From: Bacteroidetes bacterium HGW-Bacteroidetes-7
GTDB lineage: Bacteria > Bacteroidota > Bacteroidia > Bacteroidales > UBA932
Direction: 5' to 3'
Assembly: GCA_002842465.1 (NCBI GenBank)
Contig: PHDA01000017.1
Location: 1-57,516 of the forward strand
DNA length: 57,516 nucleotides
Part shown: piece after piece, positions 10,801 through 19,426 of the stretch
Layout: each line of letters begins with the position of its first letter
Position numbering within the stretch: the first letter of the stretch is position 1
The notes under the pieces: generated by a model
Databases searched by the model: none
Told to the model about the DNA's origin: nothing
Seen by the model: the letters and a program-made list of their open reading frames with translations, nothing else
Position numbers and translations under genes: made by a program

Positions 10801-11044
10801 TCTGCGCTCTGTATATGTAAATTACAATGTTCCACAAGATGTTCTTAAAAAACAGAACTTTATTAAAGGTCTGTCGGTTACTTTACAAGGAACTAATCTT
10901 TGGCTGCTTACCAACTATAAAGGTATGGACCCTGAAACAGGCGTTGCCGGATCGGGTGTTATCGGATCAAGCTCTGCAGGTATTGACTATGCAGGTGTTC
11001 CTGCAACTGCCGGAGTATCTCTTGGGTTAAACTTAACATTCTAA
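7883..11044 (+). CDS. SusC/RagA-family TonB-linked outer-membrane transporter
   Basis: TonB-dependent transporter of 1053 residues, partner of the SusD-like lipoprotein 16 bases downstream. Signal peptide about 1-30 (ending LLAQ), CarboxypepD_reg-like domain about 33-105, then DDVVVTALGIRKERKALGYAVQ, which marks the plug class with the LGIRKE TonB-box region, the plug (SSLSGKIAGVNVT-type segment, IIIRGG, VLKGPAATALYGSRAATGVIVITTKKG) and a barrel ending in LNLTF. The first 105 residues are strikingly like those of the SusC at 2105, while plug and barrel belong to a different subgroup (ALGIRKE instead of VGYGTQ). No STN domain. Substrate unknown. Confidence 0.95.
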   Translation: MYVSNKLAEKCMRFALSVLAMVLLSGTLLAQNIRVSGKVTDKANLPSIGVSVMLEGTRTGVATELDGTYTISVPGDATLVFSAIGMQTQRIPVNNRATINVVMEEDALLLDDVVVTALGIRKERKALGYAVQDIKSDEILKNKTSNVLNSLSGKIAGVNVTQTSGSAGAGAQIIIRGGTSLERDNQPLFVVDGIIYDNSTPIGGNSGFDGATRGGTTNSNRIMDINPEDIENMSVLKGPAATALYGSRAATGVIVITTKKGQEGSMKVNFSSKLSTSWVTNLPEQQNLYKRGMYNQAGIFTDFTTQSWGDKFAAGDQMYDNIADFFRNGTVYDNSVNISGGSKNGSFFLSASNYDQEGIIPETGFNKSTFRFNGEQKFGKLSVGANVAYSQATTDKTLTSSGLWGGGGNGAMTAVYGWSRSDDMKKYLNPDGTKYRMFEGLQPLADDVENPYWIVNKNKMYDITKRLTGSINANLKVTDWFDVVYRAGIDTYNKFDYTFIAPNSAVRETYQKGRLSNSTIDYQYLSSNLMLTFNKKIADFDLNLLLGQSIEETTMKNDGMHGYNFITPGFYSFGNINNADKFMQSTLSEKRLMGVFGEFRAAYKSIAYLTVTGRNDWTSTLPVDNRSYFYPSVGGSLVFSELLPKNNILSFGKIRGSWARVGKDTDPYATSTTLWAPRMFLAGTGVGNSWTRGNPYLMPEITESIEAGLEARFLNGRFGFDLTYYQTESKNQITTPRLGQSTGYILLSVNVGSVMNKGLELSLNAIPVQTRDFTWDVTVNLSGNRGTVSNLLTGQDVLYVTDVQYGNAKAASFNNGKFFGISGSTWRRDDDGNVILDWNTGMPLSDNLTTKYVGNREPSFTGGINNSFTYKNFNLSFLLDVRVGGDIFNGTDYYMTMMGMSQRSMDRESLTLNGVSLNPTSKELEPKTVTYQANQSYTISGVQQYGADLIRRYWATHFPLETANYITKTNWLRLRSVYVNYNVPQDVLKKQNFIKGLSVTLQGTNLWLLTNYKGMDPETGVAGSGVIGSSSAGIDYAGVPATAGVSLGLNLTF

Positions 11045-11060
11045 GGGTTAAATATTATAA

Positions 11061-12881
11061 ATGAATACTATTATGAAAAATATATTTAAACTTGGTTTAA
11101 TTTCTTTATTGGCATTAAGCTTAAGTTCTTGTAACAAGTGGCTTGACATAAATGTCAACCCTAACGCGCCAACCAACCTGGTTGCCTCTGTGGATGCAAG
11201 ACTACCTTGGATCCAGCACCACTACCAGTATGCTTACGGCTCTGCAAGTGTTCGCGCAGGCTTTATAACCGGAGCATTGACAGCCAACTCAACCACAACA
11301 GGTAACGGTCTTTTGGCCGCCTGGAATCCTGCTCAAGCTTCTTCTACTACACCTTACCAGCAATGGTTTGTGGGTGCTGCATGTAACCTGAAAGACCTTA
11401 TTGAGTCTGCAGAGAAAGAGGAGGCATGGCACTACATTGGAGCAGCCTATACTTTGAAAGCAATGGGCTTTATGTTGATGCTTGACTGGTACGGAGAGAT
11501 GCCTTATACTGAGGCTTTAGGATCAAGCCTGACTCCAAAATTTGATGATGGTAAGACCATTTTTGAAGGATGTATGGCAGATCTTGATATGGCTCTTACT
11601 TACTTCCAAAGAGCTCAGCCATCTACGGCAACTCCACTGTCAAGAGGTGACAGCTGGAATAACGGTGATGCTCAGAAGTGGATTAAGATGATTTGGGGTT
11701 TGAAAGCACGTTGGCTGAACAACCTTTCGAAGAAGTCAATCTACAGCCCGACTGCTATTCTTGATGCTATTTCAAAAGGACCTTCAAATAATTCAGAGAG
11801 TTCAGTTATTAACCATGTGAATGACCTTACCGACATGACCGGTGACGTTCTTATCGGAGACCCTTTAAGAACATCTTATCTGTTTAATACAACAGCATGG
11901 AGTGATGGTAACCGTTTCACAAAGTTCTACACAGACCTTCTTGACAATACATTTACAGGTGGTAGCGGCGTTGAAGACCCTAGGGCTTCAAAGATTCTTC
12001 CTTCCCGTCAGAGCCATTTTGTATGGAATGCAGCCGAGAATAAATTTGAAAAAGGCTTCATAAGAACAAAGGGTGTTGATGTACATAAGAGCAACATCCG
12101 TCTTAACGGCGGACCTCTGCTTATGTCTTTCAATACTACTACCAAAAAGTATTTCATTAACTCAACAAATCCGTTGAGACATGGAGATACTATTTATGTT
12201 GGTGTTAGATCACTTTGTGCAATGACAGGTGCAACAACATCGGAAAGCTTATGGAAAGCAACAGATGGAACAATTCTTAGCACTGGAACATTCTTTACAA
12301 GACCGGAGTCTCCAACTTATGTTATGACATATCACGAGATGATGTTCATTAAAGCTGAGGTTTTATTCCGTCAGGGAGATCTTCCTAATGCTTTAATAGC
12401 CTACAAAGCGGGTATAAGAGCTCACATGGAGCTTATGAACACTAAACTGACTCAATACGGCATTGGTGAAAACCCAACCAAAACCCCAATGAGTACAGCA
12501 TCTATTGATAACTTCCTTGCAAGTGCAGCAGTAGCTCAAACAACAGCTCAACTTACAATGGCCAAGATTATGCAGCAGAAATATATCGCCATGACACTTA
12601 CTCAGCAAACATGGAATGATATGAGAAGATTCAACTACTCTGCAGGTAATATTGGAAACTTTGGTGTTGTATATCCTGATTTTGACAGACCGTTTGAGTT
12701 TGGTGCAACAGCAGCTACCAAGCTTACAGGTACATCAAAGAGCGAGGACAACTACTGGTTCAGAAGGATTATGAGTATTTCTCACGAAATGAACTACAAC
12801 AGAGCACAACTTGAGGCATCAAATCCAAAAGCATTTGATGTTGACATCTGGAGCGTGCCTGTTTGGTGGGATATGCAATAA
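11061..12881 (+). CDS. SusD-like lipoprotein (SusD-like_2 type)
   Basis: Outer-membrane lipoprotein of 606 residues. The signal peptide ends at LSLSSC (Cys24), followed by NKWLDINVNPNAPT, the hallmark opening of the SusD-like_2 branch rather than classical RagB. Further family features are KAMGFMLMLDWYGEMPYTEAL, TYHEMMFIKAEVLFRQGD, and QQKYIAMTLTQQTWNDMRRF near the C terminus. The second in-frame ATG (11073, MKNIFK) is as plausible a start as 11061. It is cotranscribed with the SusC upstream and is presumed to form the lid of that transporter. Confidence 0.93.
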   Translation: MNTIMKNIFKLGLISLLALSLSSCNKWLDINVNPNAPTNLVASVDARLPWIQHHYQYAYGSASVRAGFITGALTANSTTTGNGLLAAWNPAQASSTTPYQQWFVGAACNLKDLIESAEKEEAWHYIGAAYTLKAMGFMLMLDWYGEMPYTEALGSSLTPKFDDGKTIFEGCMADLDMALTYFQRAQPSTATPLSRGDSWNNGDAQKWIKMIWGLKARWLNNLSKKSIYSPTAILDAISKGPSNNSESSVINHVNDLTDMTGDVLIGDPLRTSYLFNTTAWSDGNRFTKFYTDLLDNTFTGGSGVEDPRASKILPSRQSHFVWNAAENKFEKGFIRTKGVDVHKSNIRLNGGPLLMSFNTTTKKYFINSTNPLRHGDTIYVGVRSLCAMTGATTSESLWKATDGTILSTGTFFTRPESPTYVMTYHEMMFIKAEVLFRQGDLPNALIAYKAGIRAHMELMNTKLTQYGIGENPTKTPMSTASIDNFLASAAVAQTTAQLTMAKIMQQKYIAMTLTQQTWNDMRRFNYSAGNIGNFGVVYPDFDRPFEFGATAATKLTGTSKSEDNYWFRRIMSISHEMNYNRAQLEASNPKAFDVDIWSVPVWWDMQ

Positions 12882-12911
12882 TAACTAAGTTCTAATAATT
12901 GGTTTGCTAAA

Positions 12912-12939
12912 GGGTTGCCCGTGAGGGTAGCCCTTTTTT
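12912..12939 (+). terminator. Intrinsic terminator after third susCD pair
   Basis: Stem GGGTTGCCC (12912-12920) / GGGTAGCCC (12925-12933) with two wobble pairs and a 4-base loop, followed by TTTTTT. Confidence 0.8.
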
Positions 12940-12961
12940 ACATAATAAATCAATAAAATTG

Positions 12962-12969
12962 TATCTTTG
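12962..12969 (+). promoter_or_regulatory. Bacteroidota -7 box for the aminopeptidase gene
   Basis: TATCTTTG matches the TAnnTTTG -7 consensus exactly and lies 26 bases before the ATG at 12996. No clean -33 TTTG is present at the right distance, only a T-rich tract that is part of the preceding terminator. Confidence 0.45.
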
Positions 12970-12995
12970 TTAATGTCATTATTAAACTTAAAATT

Positions 12996-14390
12996 ATGTT
13001 TTCAAAAGAGGTATATGCAAACCGGAGGTCAAAGCTGGTTTCAGGAATAAAATCGGGAATTTTACTATTTACGGGCAATTCAGAGCTGGGGATGAACTAT
13101 CCTTCCAACACTTACAGATTCAGGCAGGACTCTTCGTTTCTCTATTTTTTCGGGCTTGACCAACCGGATCTGGCTGCTGTTATTGACGCAGAGAGCGGGG
13201 AGGAGATTATCTTTGGAAACGACGTGAGCATAGATGATATTATCTGGATGGGCCCTCAACCGGCAATGGCAGATAAAGCTGCAGGAGTTGGGGTGAAGAA
13301 GGTTCTTCCTTTTGATCAGTTGGAAGCTTATATCGCAAAAATAAAAGCCGGGGGCAGAAAGATTCATTACCTTCCCCCATACAGGGATACTACTAAGATA
13401 TTGCTTAATAAGATGCTTGGCGTCTCTTTTTCGGACTTAAAACAGGGTGCTTCAGAGGAATTTATTAAAGGAGTTGTTGCACTTCGTGAGATAAAGGAAT
13501 CTGTTGAGATAGCCGAGATGGACAAAGCTGCAGACATAGGATATGTGATGCACTACACAGCCATGAAGATGGTGAAAACAGGCCTTGTGGAGCAGGAGTT
13601 GGTAGGGATAATGGAGGGTATATCTATTTCAAACGGTACAATGCCATCTTTTCCTATTATCTTATCACAAAACGGAGAGACTCTGCATAACCACAGCCAC
13701 CATCAGATACTTACTGACGGAAGACTTCTTGTGATTGACGCCGGTGCCGAAACAAACATGCACTATGCCTCCGACTTTACAAGAACTCTACCTTCAGGTG
13801 GCAAATTCACATCAATTCAGAGAGACATTTACACTATAGTCTCTACTGCCAATAATATGGCAATTGATATGATAAGGCCGGGAATTACCTACAGAGAGGT
13901 TCACTTAGCGGCAGGAAAAATTCTTGCACAGGGCCTTATTAACCTTGGAATAATGAAGGGTAATGCCGACGAAGCTGTGGCTGCCGGAGCACACGCCCTG
14001 TTTATGCCTCACGGATTGGGTCACCAAATGGGGCTTGATGTTCATGATATGGAGGACCTTGGTGAAAATTATGTTGGATATGACAATGTTCATATCAGAG
14101 CAACTCAGTTTGGACTAAGATCTTTAAGGATGGGTAAAGAGTTAAAGCCGGGTCATGTCATAACAGTTGAACCGGGTTGTTACTTTATTCCTGCTCTTAT
14201 TGAAAAGTGGAAGAGCGAAAAAACTAACAGTAGCTTTATCAATTTTGATAAACTCGCTGATTATTATCAGTTTGGCGGAATTCGTCTTGAAGACGATATT
14301 CTGGTTACAGAAAAAGGTTGTCGTCTGCTTGGTGCAAAAAGATTGCCAATTACAGCTGATGATGTAGAGAGAGAGATGAGTGAGAATTAA
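12996..14390 (+). CDS. Xaa-Pro aminopeptidase (M24B, aminopeptidase P type)
   Basis: Cytoplasmic dinuclear-metal exopeptidase of 464 residues that removes N-terminal residues preceding proline. There is no signal peptide. The N-terminal AMP_N domain spans about 1-130 (SNTYRFRQDSSFLYFFGLDQPD). The pita-bread M24 domain holds all five metal ligands: D248 (IDAG), D260 (SDFTRT), H343 (HGLGH), E392 (VEPG) and E432 (RLEDD). Length is normal for the Bacteroidota enzyme. It is followed 3 bases later by the serine hydrolase gene, so the two are probably cotranscribed. Its position behind SusCD genes would fit use of imported peptides, but that is only context. Confidence 0.95.
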   Translation: MFSKEVYANRRSKLVSGIKSGILLFTGNSELGMNYPSNTYRFRQDSSFLYFFGLDQPDLAAVIDAESGEEIIFGNDVSIDDIIWMGPQPAMADKAAGVGVKKVLPFDQLEAYIAKIKAGGRKIHYLPPYRDTTKILLNKMLGVSFSDLKQGASEEFIKGVVALREIKESVEIAEMDKAADIGYVMHYTAMKMVKTGLVEQELVGIMEGISISNGTMPSFPIILSQNGETLHNHSHHQILTDGRLLVIDAGAETNMHYASDFTRTLPSGGKFTSIQRDIYTIVSTANNMAIDMIRPGITYREVHLAAGKILAQGLINLGIMKGNADEAVAAGAHALFMPHGLGHQMGLDVHDMEDLGENYVGYDNVHIRATQFGLRSLRMGKELKPGHVITVEPGCYFIPALIEKWKSEKTNSSFINFDKLADYYQFGGIRLEDDILVTEKGCRLLGAKRLPITADDVEREMSEN

Positions 14391-14393
14391 TCT

Positions 14394-15812
14394 ATGAATA
14401 AAAATACCTTTAGCGGCTCACTTCTCAGAGTTCTGACAATAGCCTTTTTGTCTCTTTATGTAATCTCATGTTCAAAAGAGGAGATTATTATTGTACCTGG
14501 TAAATCTGATTATAATGATCTTACAGGATTTACCTTTAAACGCTCGGATAATGCAAATTTTACCGAAGATTGTGTTCCCCACATAGCAGGAACTACATTT
14601 TACATTACAGTTCCCGAAGGGGCAAATCTTACATCGCTTAAACCCACAATTACTGCTTCTCCAAAAACAACCGTTCATATAAACGGTACTTTAGTTCCTG
14701 CAACTCCCGGAAGCTATGACTTTACTAACACTGCTAAAGTTATCGTGACCTCTGAGTCGGGCAGAACCAAGGAGTATAAACTTCTGGTACAACCGGGAAG
14801 AAGAAGCCTTGACCTTATGGTTTACAGTTTTATGACCAAATATTCAATACCGGGAATGTCTGTAGCAGTTTCAAAAGGTGAGCAGATTGTTTACAAGACC
14901 GGTCTTGGTTTTGCAATTGTTGAAGAGGGAGTCAGAACAAAACCCAACCATCTTTTCCGTCTTGCAAGCGTATCAAAACAGTTTACCACTATGTGCATTA
15001 TGAAGCTGCTTGAGCAGGGTAAACTCACTGTTGAGGACAGGGTTTTTGGAAATGGAGGTATTCTTGCAGCTGAATTTCCAATTGTTTCAGACAGGGCAGC
15101 AACAGTAACAGTGAGAAATCTGTTGGAACATAATAGCGGATGGACAAGTAATCCCGATCCGATGTTTACTTCAAGTTTCAAAGGGCAGACTCTGGATCAG
15201 AGAATAAGTTATGTGCTTACCTCAAATCAGACGACACCTGGCACCACATATTCATATTTTAATATGGGCTTTGGTATTCTGGGTAAGGTTATTGAAAAGC
15301 TTAGTGGTAAAGATTACGAGGTATTTCTTAAAGAGGTAATGGCTCAGGCTGGAATTACAGAGGTTCATGTAGGGGGAGACCGTTCACAAAAAAGAGCTAA
15401 CGAGGTTGTTTACTACTCTCAGGACGGAACCAACGGTTACGGTAATGAGATGCCTGTTATTGCCGCAGCGGGAGGGGTGATTGCCTCAACCGAAGAGATG
15501 CTTAAACTAATATTCCATATTGACGGGAAGACAACAATACCTGATATTATATCTCCGGCAACAAGGTCTCTTATGTTAACTCCATCTGCTGCATACAACA
15601 GATATGCTCTTGGATGGAGAATGAATCACACCTATTACCCCAATTCGTGGTACCACGGAGGTAATCTTGCAGGTACAGCTACAATATGGGTTATGGGCCC
15701 TGAATATAGTGCCGTAATTTTATGTAATTCAAGATCCTATATTTCGGGATTCGATGATGAACTGTACGGCTTGATAAAGGATGTGCTTGCCTCTGCAGCT
15801 GCAACCTGGTAG
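14394..15812 (+). CDS. Lipoprotein serine hydrolase, class C beta-lactamase/DD-peptidase fold
   Basis: Predicted exported lipoprotein of 472 residues (lipobox VISC, then SKEE). Residues about 35-125 form an Ig-like domain of the DUF5018-like kind (TITASPKTTVHINGT, VIVTSESGRTKEYKLLV). The rest is a beta-lactamase-family hydrolase with S192-V-S-K195 (nucleophile and base), Y288-F-N290 and H421-G-G423 (third motif). Family members include DD-carboxypeptidases, esterases and D-amino-acid amidases, so the exact substrate cannot be read from sequence. The 3' end overlaps the convergent Nudix gene by 76 bases. Confidence 0.9.
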   Translation: MNKNTFSGSLLRVLTIAFLSLYVISCSKEEIIIVPGKSDYNDLTGFTFKRSDNANFTEDCVPHIAGTTFYITVPEGANLTSLKPTITASPKTTVHINGTLVPATPGSYDFTNTAKVIVTSESGRTKEYKLLVQPGRRSLDLMVYSFMTKYSIPGMSVAVSKGEQIVYKTGLGFAIVEEGVRTKPNHLFRLASVSKQFTTMCIMKLLEQGKLTVEDRVFGNGGILAAEFPIVSDRAATVTVRNLLEHNSGWTSNPDPMFTSSFKGQTLDQRISYVLTSNQTTPGTTYSYFNMGFGILGKVIEKLSGKDYEVFLKEVMAQAGITEVHVGGDRSQKRANEVVYYSQDGTNGYGNEMPVIAAAGGVIASTEEMLKLIFHIDGKTTIPDIISPATRSLMLTPSAAYNRYALGWRMNHTYYPNSWYHGGNLAGTATIWVMGPEYSAVILCNSRSYISGFDDELYGLIKDVLASAAATW

Positions 15813-16393
15813 AGCTCTGCAATTATCATTGCGGTGGCTCCCCAGATAACGTGATTATCAACAACATAAGAGGGAGCCTCAATCCACTGATCAGGCCCTG
15901 CCTGAACTCTGCTTCGTATAATCAAAGAGGGATTGAAACAACTTAAAGGGGCGTGAATATATCCTGCAACCTCTCTGGGGTCGGGGTTATATTCGCTTCT
16001 TTTTAAGCTTATTGCAAGAATGGGATATATTATATAATTGCTTGGTGGTACATATAACCTGGATAGTTGGCCAATAATTTTAATCTCTTCCCTCTTTATG
16101 CCCAACTCTTCAAAGGCCTCTCTGCAGGCAGTATAGGTGATGTCAATATCGTCCGGATCACATTTTCCTCCGGGAAAAGATACCTGCCCGGAGTGAATTC
16201 CGTTATAGAAATTTCGTTTTATAAGGACTACCTCCCATTCATCATTTGAGGGTACAAGAAGGACAAGAACTGCAGATTTTATTGCATTTGCAGGGGGGAC
16301 TTTCTCCAGAGTCAGAGAGTTAACTCTGTGATCAGGAGCCATAATTAAATGTGCACTTTTACCTGGTAATTTGTCCTGCAGATTGTATATCAT
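15737..16393 (-). CDS. CoA pyrophosphatase-type Nudix hydrolase
   Basis: Nudix hydrolase of 218 residues. The motif HSGQVSFPGGKCDPDDID followed by CREAFEELGI has the spacing of the NudL/CoA-diphosphatase subgroup (GQVxFPGG-x2-D-x2-D ... REAxEEx) rather than the plain Nudix box. Members hydrolyse CoA and its derivatives to 4'-phosphopantetheine and 3',5'-ADP. The N-terminal LPGKSAHLIMAP also matches the family and supports the start at 16393 over the ATG at 16342. The start overlaps the end of the upstream STN-domain gene by 35 bases, so it is the last gene of that operon, although its function appears unrelated to signalling. Confidence 0.85.
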   Translation of the reverse strand: MIYNLQDKLPGKSAHLIMAPDHRVNSLTLEKVPPANAIKSAVLVLLVPSNDEWEVVLIKRNFYNGIHSGQVSFPGGKCDPDDIDITYTACREAFEELGIKREEIKIIGQLSRLYVPPSNYIIYPILAISLKRSEYNPDPREVAGYIHAPLSCFNPSLIIRSRVQAGPDQWIEAPSYVVDNHVIWGATAMIIAELYQVAAAEASTSFIKPYSSSSNPEI

Positions 16394-17963
16394 TCGGAGT
16401 AGTGGAATTATTGAAGTTATACTTTTTAATTATTTGAGTAATCTCATTTTCAGGCAGTATTGAATTGAAGTTGCCCCAGAAATCCTCGTCGTACACATAA
16501 CTGGCTTCAAACAATATATCCCTTACGGGCAATCTTTCGCTACGAGGTATTTGTGTTACATTTTCTGTTATTGTTTCACAATTAACCATCTCAAACCATG
16601 CATGCATTTCAGAACTGAACAGCCGTTTTGCCCTTCTTACCCTGAAATTAAGATCACCTCTTATGTGCTGAACATAATATGTGTCATTAAATGGCTTGAA
16701 AGAGACCATGTATTCAATACTCTTTGGGACAATCTCTACATTTTTGCCTCTCTTAAGAACGAAAATCTCTGATGTTTTGTTCACATAGGCGGGGTTTATT
16801 CTGAAATTTGCCCTGACAATTGCCATTGTAGCGGCATCAATAAAAATTTCACCCTCATACAGTGGTTCAGTTATATGCTCTTTTTGGCTGAACGAAATTA
16901 CAAGCACACGCCTCTCATCAATAACGGTAATGTCGGTGTGTGAGTAGTTATATAAACCAAATGTTTCAGGTGAGAGAAAATCGGGTGGATTTTTAATAAC
17001 ATCTAATAAAAGTGATGAATAGACACTTGATTTAATTTTTGCAACAAGGGTGTCTTTAGCATCAAGATTAGTAAATTTTCTCATTTTAAGTAGTTTGACC
17101 TGCTCGCTTGAGATGCTGCTTTGATAGCCCGTTTTATATACTTTAAATACTGCCTCTGTATGGCTCAGATTCTCTTTGTACTCTACACCCTCTCTATAGA
17201 AGGAGGTGTGGTTCACAGGAGCAGTTGAGTAGTTTGTCTCCCTTTTTTGCATTGCCTCTCTTATAGTTCTTACCGGGTCAACAACTCGTATTACAACCTC
17301 CTGCAAAGGGATTAATTTCTGATCCAGTAGTAATGTGACTCTTCTTGTGTTGAGCAGTTCTGCAGATAGCTCTCTTGTGACATAGCCCAAGTGTGAAATT
17401 TTTATGTTTGACTCTTTGAGAGTGTCAGGTAAAATAAATTTGAAGTTGCCGTCCAGATTTGAAACGGTTCCAAGGTTTAATCCCGATAATGAAATTGTTG
17501 CGTAAGGTACAGCCTCTCCGGTAATTCGGTCTTTGATAGTTCCCTCCATTGTAAAATAAGGGTTGGATAGTTCACTGTCCGTGATTATTGTATCTCTTAA
17601 GAGAGGGATCTCTGTTACAACAGGCAAAGAGATTAGTATGTGACTGCCAATTAATTGTGTCTCCAAACGGGTATCTCCGGTAATAATTTGCACTGCTTTA
17701 TCGAGCTGATACTCTCCGGAAGGAATTCTTACAACTTTGTCATTATCAAAAAGCCTGCTGTCATAAATGAACATATAACCTGTTTGCTCAGAGATTGAAT
17801 TTAACAGATTATATATAGTACCCCTTGCTCTTGATAATTTTACCTTAATGTCTGTGGTCTGAAAATTCTCTTCATGTGTCTGAAAATTCTCTGCATGAAC
17901 AATGCTGCTCTTTATAATGAGCAGCATCATTGTGTATGCAATATGTTTCAGAATCGGTTTCAC
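16359..17963 (-). CDS. Barrel-less STN + CarboxypepD_reg protein, likely signalling partner of FecR
   Basis: Exported protein of 534 residues starting with GTG (codon at 17961-17963; signal peptide to about residue 24, IVHAENF). Residues about 40-115 form an STN domain (secretin/TonB short N-terminal, YNLLNSISEQTGYMFIYDSR). Residues about 134-220 form a CarboxypepD_reg-like domain (GTVSNLDGNFKF, ISHLGYVTREL). The last 300 residues resemble the second half of the protein at 19427 (FYREGVEYKENLSHTEAVFKVYKTGYQ). No TonB plug or barrel follows, although STN domains normally sit on TonB receptors that signal to FecR. It lies 12 bases after the fecR gene. I infer a periplasmic or outer-membrane-attached ligand or stress signal input. 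Function of the C-terminal domain is unknown. Confidence 0.8.
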   Translation of the reverse strand: MKPILKHIAYTMMLLIIKSSIVHAENFQTHEENFQTTDIKVKLSRARGTIYNLLNSISEQTGYMFIYDSRLFDNDKVVRIPSGEYQLDKAVQIITGDTRLETQLIGSHILISLPVVTEIPLLRDTIITDSELSNPYFTMEGTIKDRITGEAVPYATISLSGLNLGTVSNLDGNFKFILPDTLKESNIKISHLGYVTRELSAELLNTRRVTLLLDQKLIPLQEVVIRVVDPVRTIREAMQKRETNYSTAPVNHTSFYREGVEYKENLSHTEAVFKVYKTGYQSSISSEQVKLLKMRKFTNLDAKDTLVAKIKSSVYSSLLLDVIKNPPDFLSPETFGLYNYSHTDITVIDERRVLVISFSQKEHITEPLYEGEIFIDAATMAIVRANFRINPAYVNKTSEIFVLKRGKNVEIVPKSIEYMVSFKPFNDTYYVQHIRGDLNFRVRRAKRLFSSEMHAWFEMVNCETITENVTQIPRSERLPVRDILFEASYVYDEDFWGNFNSILPENEITQIIKKYNFNNSTTPNDIQSAGQITR

Positions 17964-17975
17964 GGGACATTAATG

Positions 17976-18830
17976 TCAGAGTGATTCGTAGATTGTTATT
18001 TTATTGCCCTCTTTTAAATACCTTAAATTGAGAGCCAATGAAATCAGTTCTGCAACTGAATCCGGGGAATCTTTCGAGAATGTGGCAGTTATTGCTCTTT
18101 GCTCAATGCCAGAAGAAATTTCAAATTTGAGGCTGTCGATATTTCTGTTTAAGACATCAACTACATTTTGCAGCGGCTCGTCCTTGAAATGCATTCTGCG
18201 TGAGTATGCTATAAACATTTCAAAATCTTCCGTGAGTATTTTTTCAAGTCTTTCAGGATTGATTATAATAGTCTCTCCGGCCACAGCATTGTAACTTTGT
18301 CCTCCGTTTTTATGAGTAACCCTTACCTCTCCTGTGTTGACTGAAATTGATGAGACATTCTCTTGGTTGCTCTTTACATTAAAGGATGTACCAAGTACCT
18401 CTATATTAGCTAAGTCAGTTTCAATTTTGAACCCTGATTTATTAACCTTACTTATTTCAAAATAGGCTTCGCCGTTGAGGAATACTTCACGGCTCTCTTT
18501 TTTGAATTCATCCGGATACGAAAGGGTCGAGTTACCTGAAAGATAAACCACGGACCCATCTGCCAGTGTTTTTACATATGTCGAACTGGTGTCAGGATTG
18601 TGCAGAGAAAGCATCTGCCGGTTGGAGTCAAAAACTCCTATGTACAAATATATGGTTGCACCAGTGATAATTATCAAAGATGCCGCAAACCTCAAAACCA
18701 ACCCGGGGTTAAACCCGGTTTTTTGCTTTTTCTCATTTACCTCGCTGAGCAGCCCGTCCCTCTCCAGGCGGTTATAAAGACGGTCCCATGCCCTCTCTGT
18801 TTGTCTGCTCTTATCCGGTTGTAATATCAT
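17976..18830 (-). CDS. FecR-family anti-sigma factor
   Basis: Inner-membrane regulator of 284 residues. Cytoplasmic N terminus about 1-46 (DRLYNRLERDGLL, the sigma-binding part), one membrane segment about 48-70, a periplasmic FecR domain about 90-200 (TLADGSVVYLSGNSTLSYP, VFLNGEAYFEISK, FNVKS) and a C-terminal DUF4974-like domain about 210-284 (MHFKDEPLQNVVDVLNRN). FecR proteins hold or activate an ECF sigma factor in response to an STN-carrying partner. The start overlaps the sigma-gene stop as ATGA, indicating translational coupling. The neighbouring STN protein is the natural signal donor. Confidence 0.92.
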   Translation of the reverse strand: MILQPDKSRQTERAWDRLYNRLERDGLLSEVNEKKQKTGFNPGLVLRFAASLIIITGATIYLYIGVFDSNRQMLSLHNPDTSSTYVKTLADGSVVYLSGNSTLSYPDEFKKESREVFLNGEAYFEISKVNKSGFKIETDLANIEVLGTSFNVKSNQENVSSISVNTGEVRVTHKNGGQSYNAVAGETIIINPERLEKILTEDFEMFIAYSRRMHFKDEPLQNVVDVLNRNIDSLKFEISSGIEQRAITATFSKDSPDSVAELISLALNLRYLKEGNKITIYESL

Positions 18831-19378
18831 AGTAAACTAGTGTAATATTCTATATCTTTTCGTAGTGCCTTAAGTGCCTTGGTCATTTCTGCCTCTACTG
18901 TCTTTACCGATACCGAAAGATTTTGAGCAATTTCTGCATATCTTCTGTTTTCGAATCGGTGCATTTTAAAAATTTTCAAACGCCTTTCCGGCATTTTGTC
19001 CATTGTTTGTTTGATAATCCCCTCCAGTTCACTTGCTTCAAGATTTTCTTGTGGAGAGTGCCCTGAGGTGCTTAATGGAGCTGACTTAATGCTCTCTTTG
19101 TAATTGTTTTCGTTTCTAAGGCGTTCGCAGTACTGTAGTGACCTGTTCTTGACAGCGCTGTAAAGGTATCCTTTCAATGAACTTAGTATATTAATCTTTT
19201 CTCTGTCTTTCCAAATCTGATAGAAAAGCTCCTGTATGATCTCTTCCGCCACCTCTATCCTTCCTGTTATTCCTGCAGAGTAGTATAAAAGGGGGGAATA
19301 GTTCTCTTTGAAGACTTTTTCAAATGTCTCAATATTCCCCTCTTTTATCTTTTTAAACAGGAACAGATCGTTTATCAT
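18827..19378 (-). CDS. ECF RNA polymerase sigma factor (FecI-like, Bacteroidota type)
   Basis: Sigma-70 family ECF factor of 183 residues. Region 2 includes AEEIIQELFYQIWKDREKI, and region 4 near the C terminus is a helix-turn-helix (RRLKIFKMHRFENRRYAEIAQNLSVSVKTVEAEMTKALKALR). It is paired with the FecR gene that overlaps its stop. In this group the sigma factor usually drives its own operon or nearby outer-membrane genes; here the candidates are the flanking CarboxypepD_reg proteins. Confidence 0.93.
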   Translation of the reverse strand: MINDLFLFKKIKEGNIETFEKVFKENYSPLLYYSAGITGRIEVAEEIIQELFYQIWKDREKINILSSLKGYLYSAVKNRSLQYCERLRNENNYKESIKSAPLSTSGHSPQENLEASELEGIIKQTMDKMPERRLKIFKMHRFENRRYAEIAQNLSVSVKTVEAEMTKALKALRKDIEYYTSLL

Positions 19379-19426
19379 AAGAATACAGTATTAATACCTG
19401 TTTCAAATATACTAAATGTGCCCGGT

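Noticed and set aside
2105-12881. A complete polysaccharide utilisation locus
   Set aside because: There are SusC and SusD genes, but no glycoside hydrolase, polysaccharide lyase, sulfatase or hybrid two-component/SARP-type regulator next to them.
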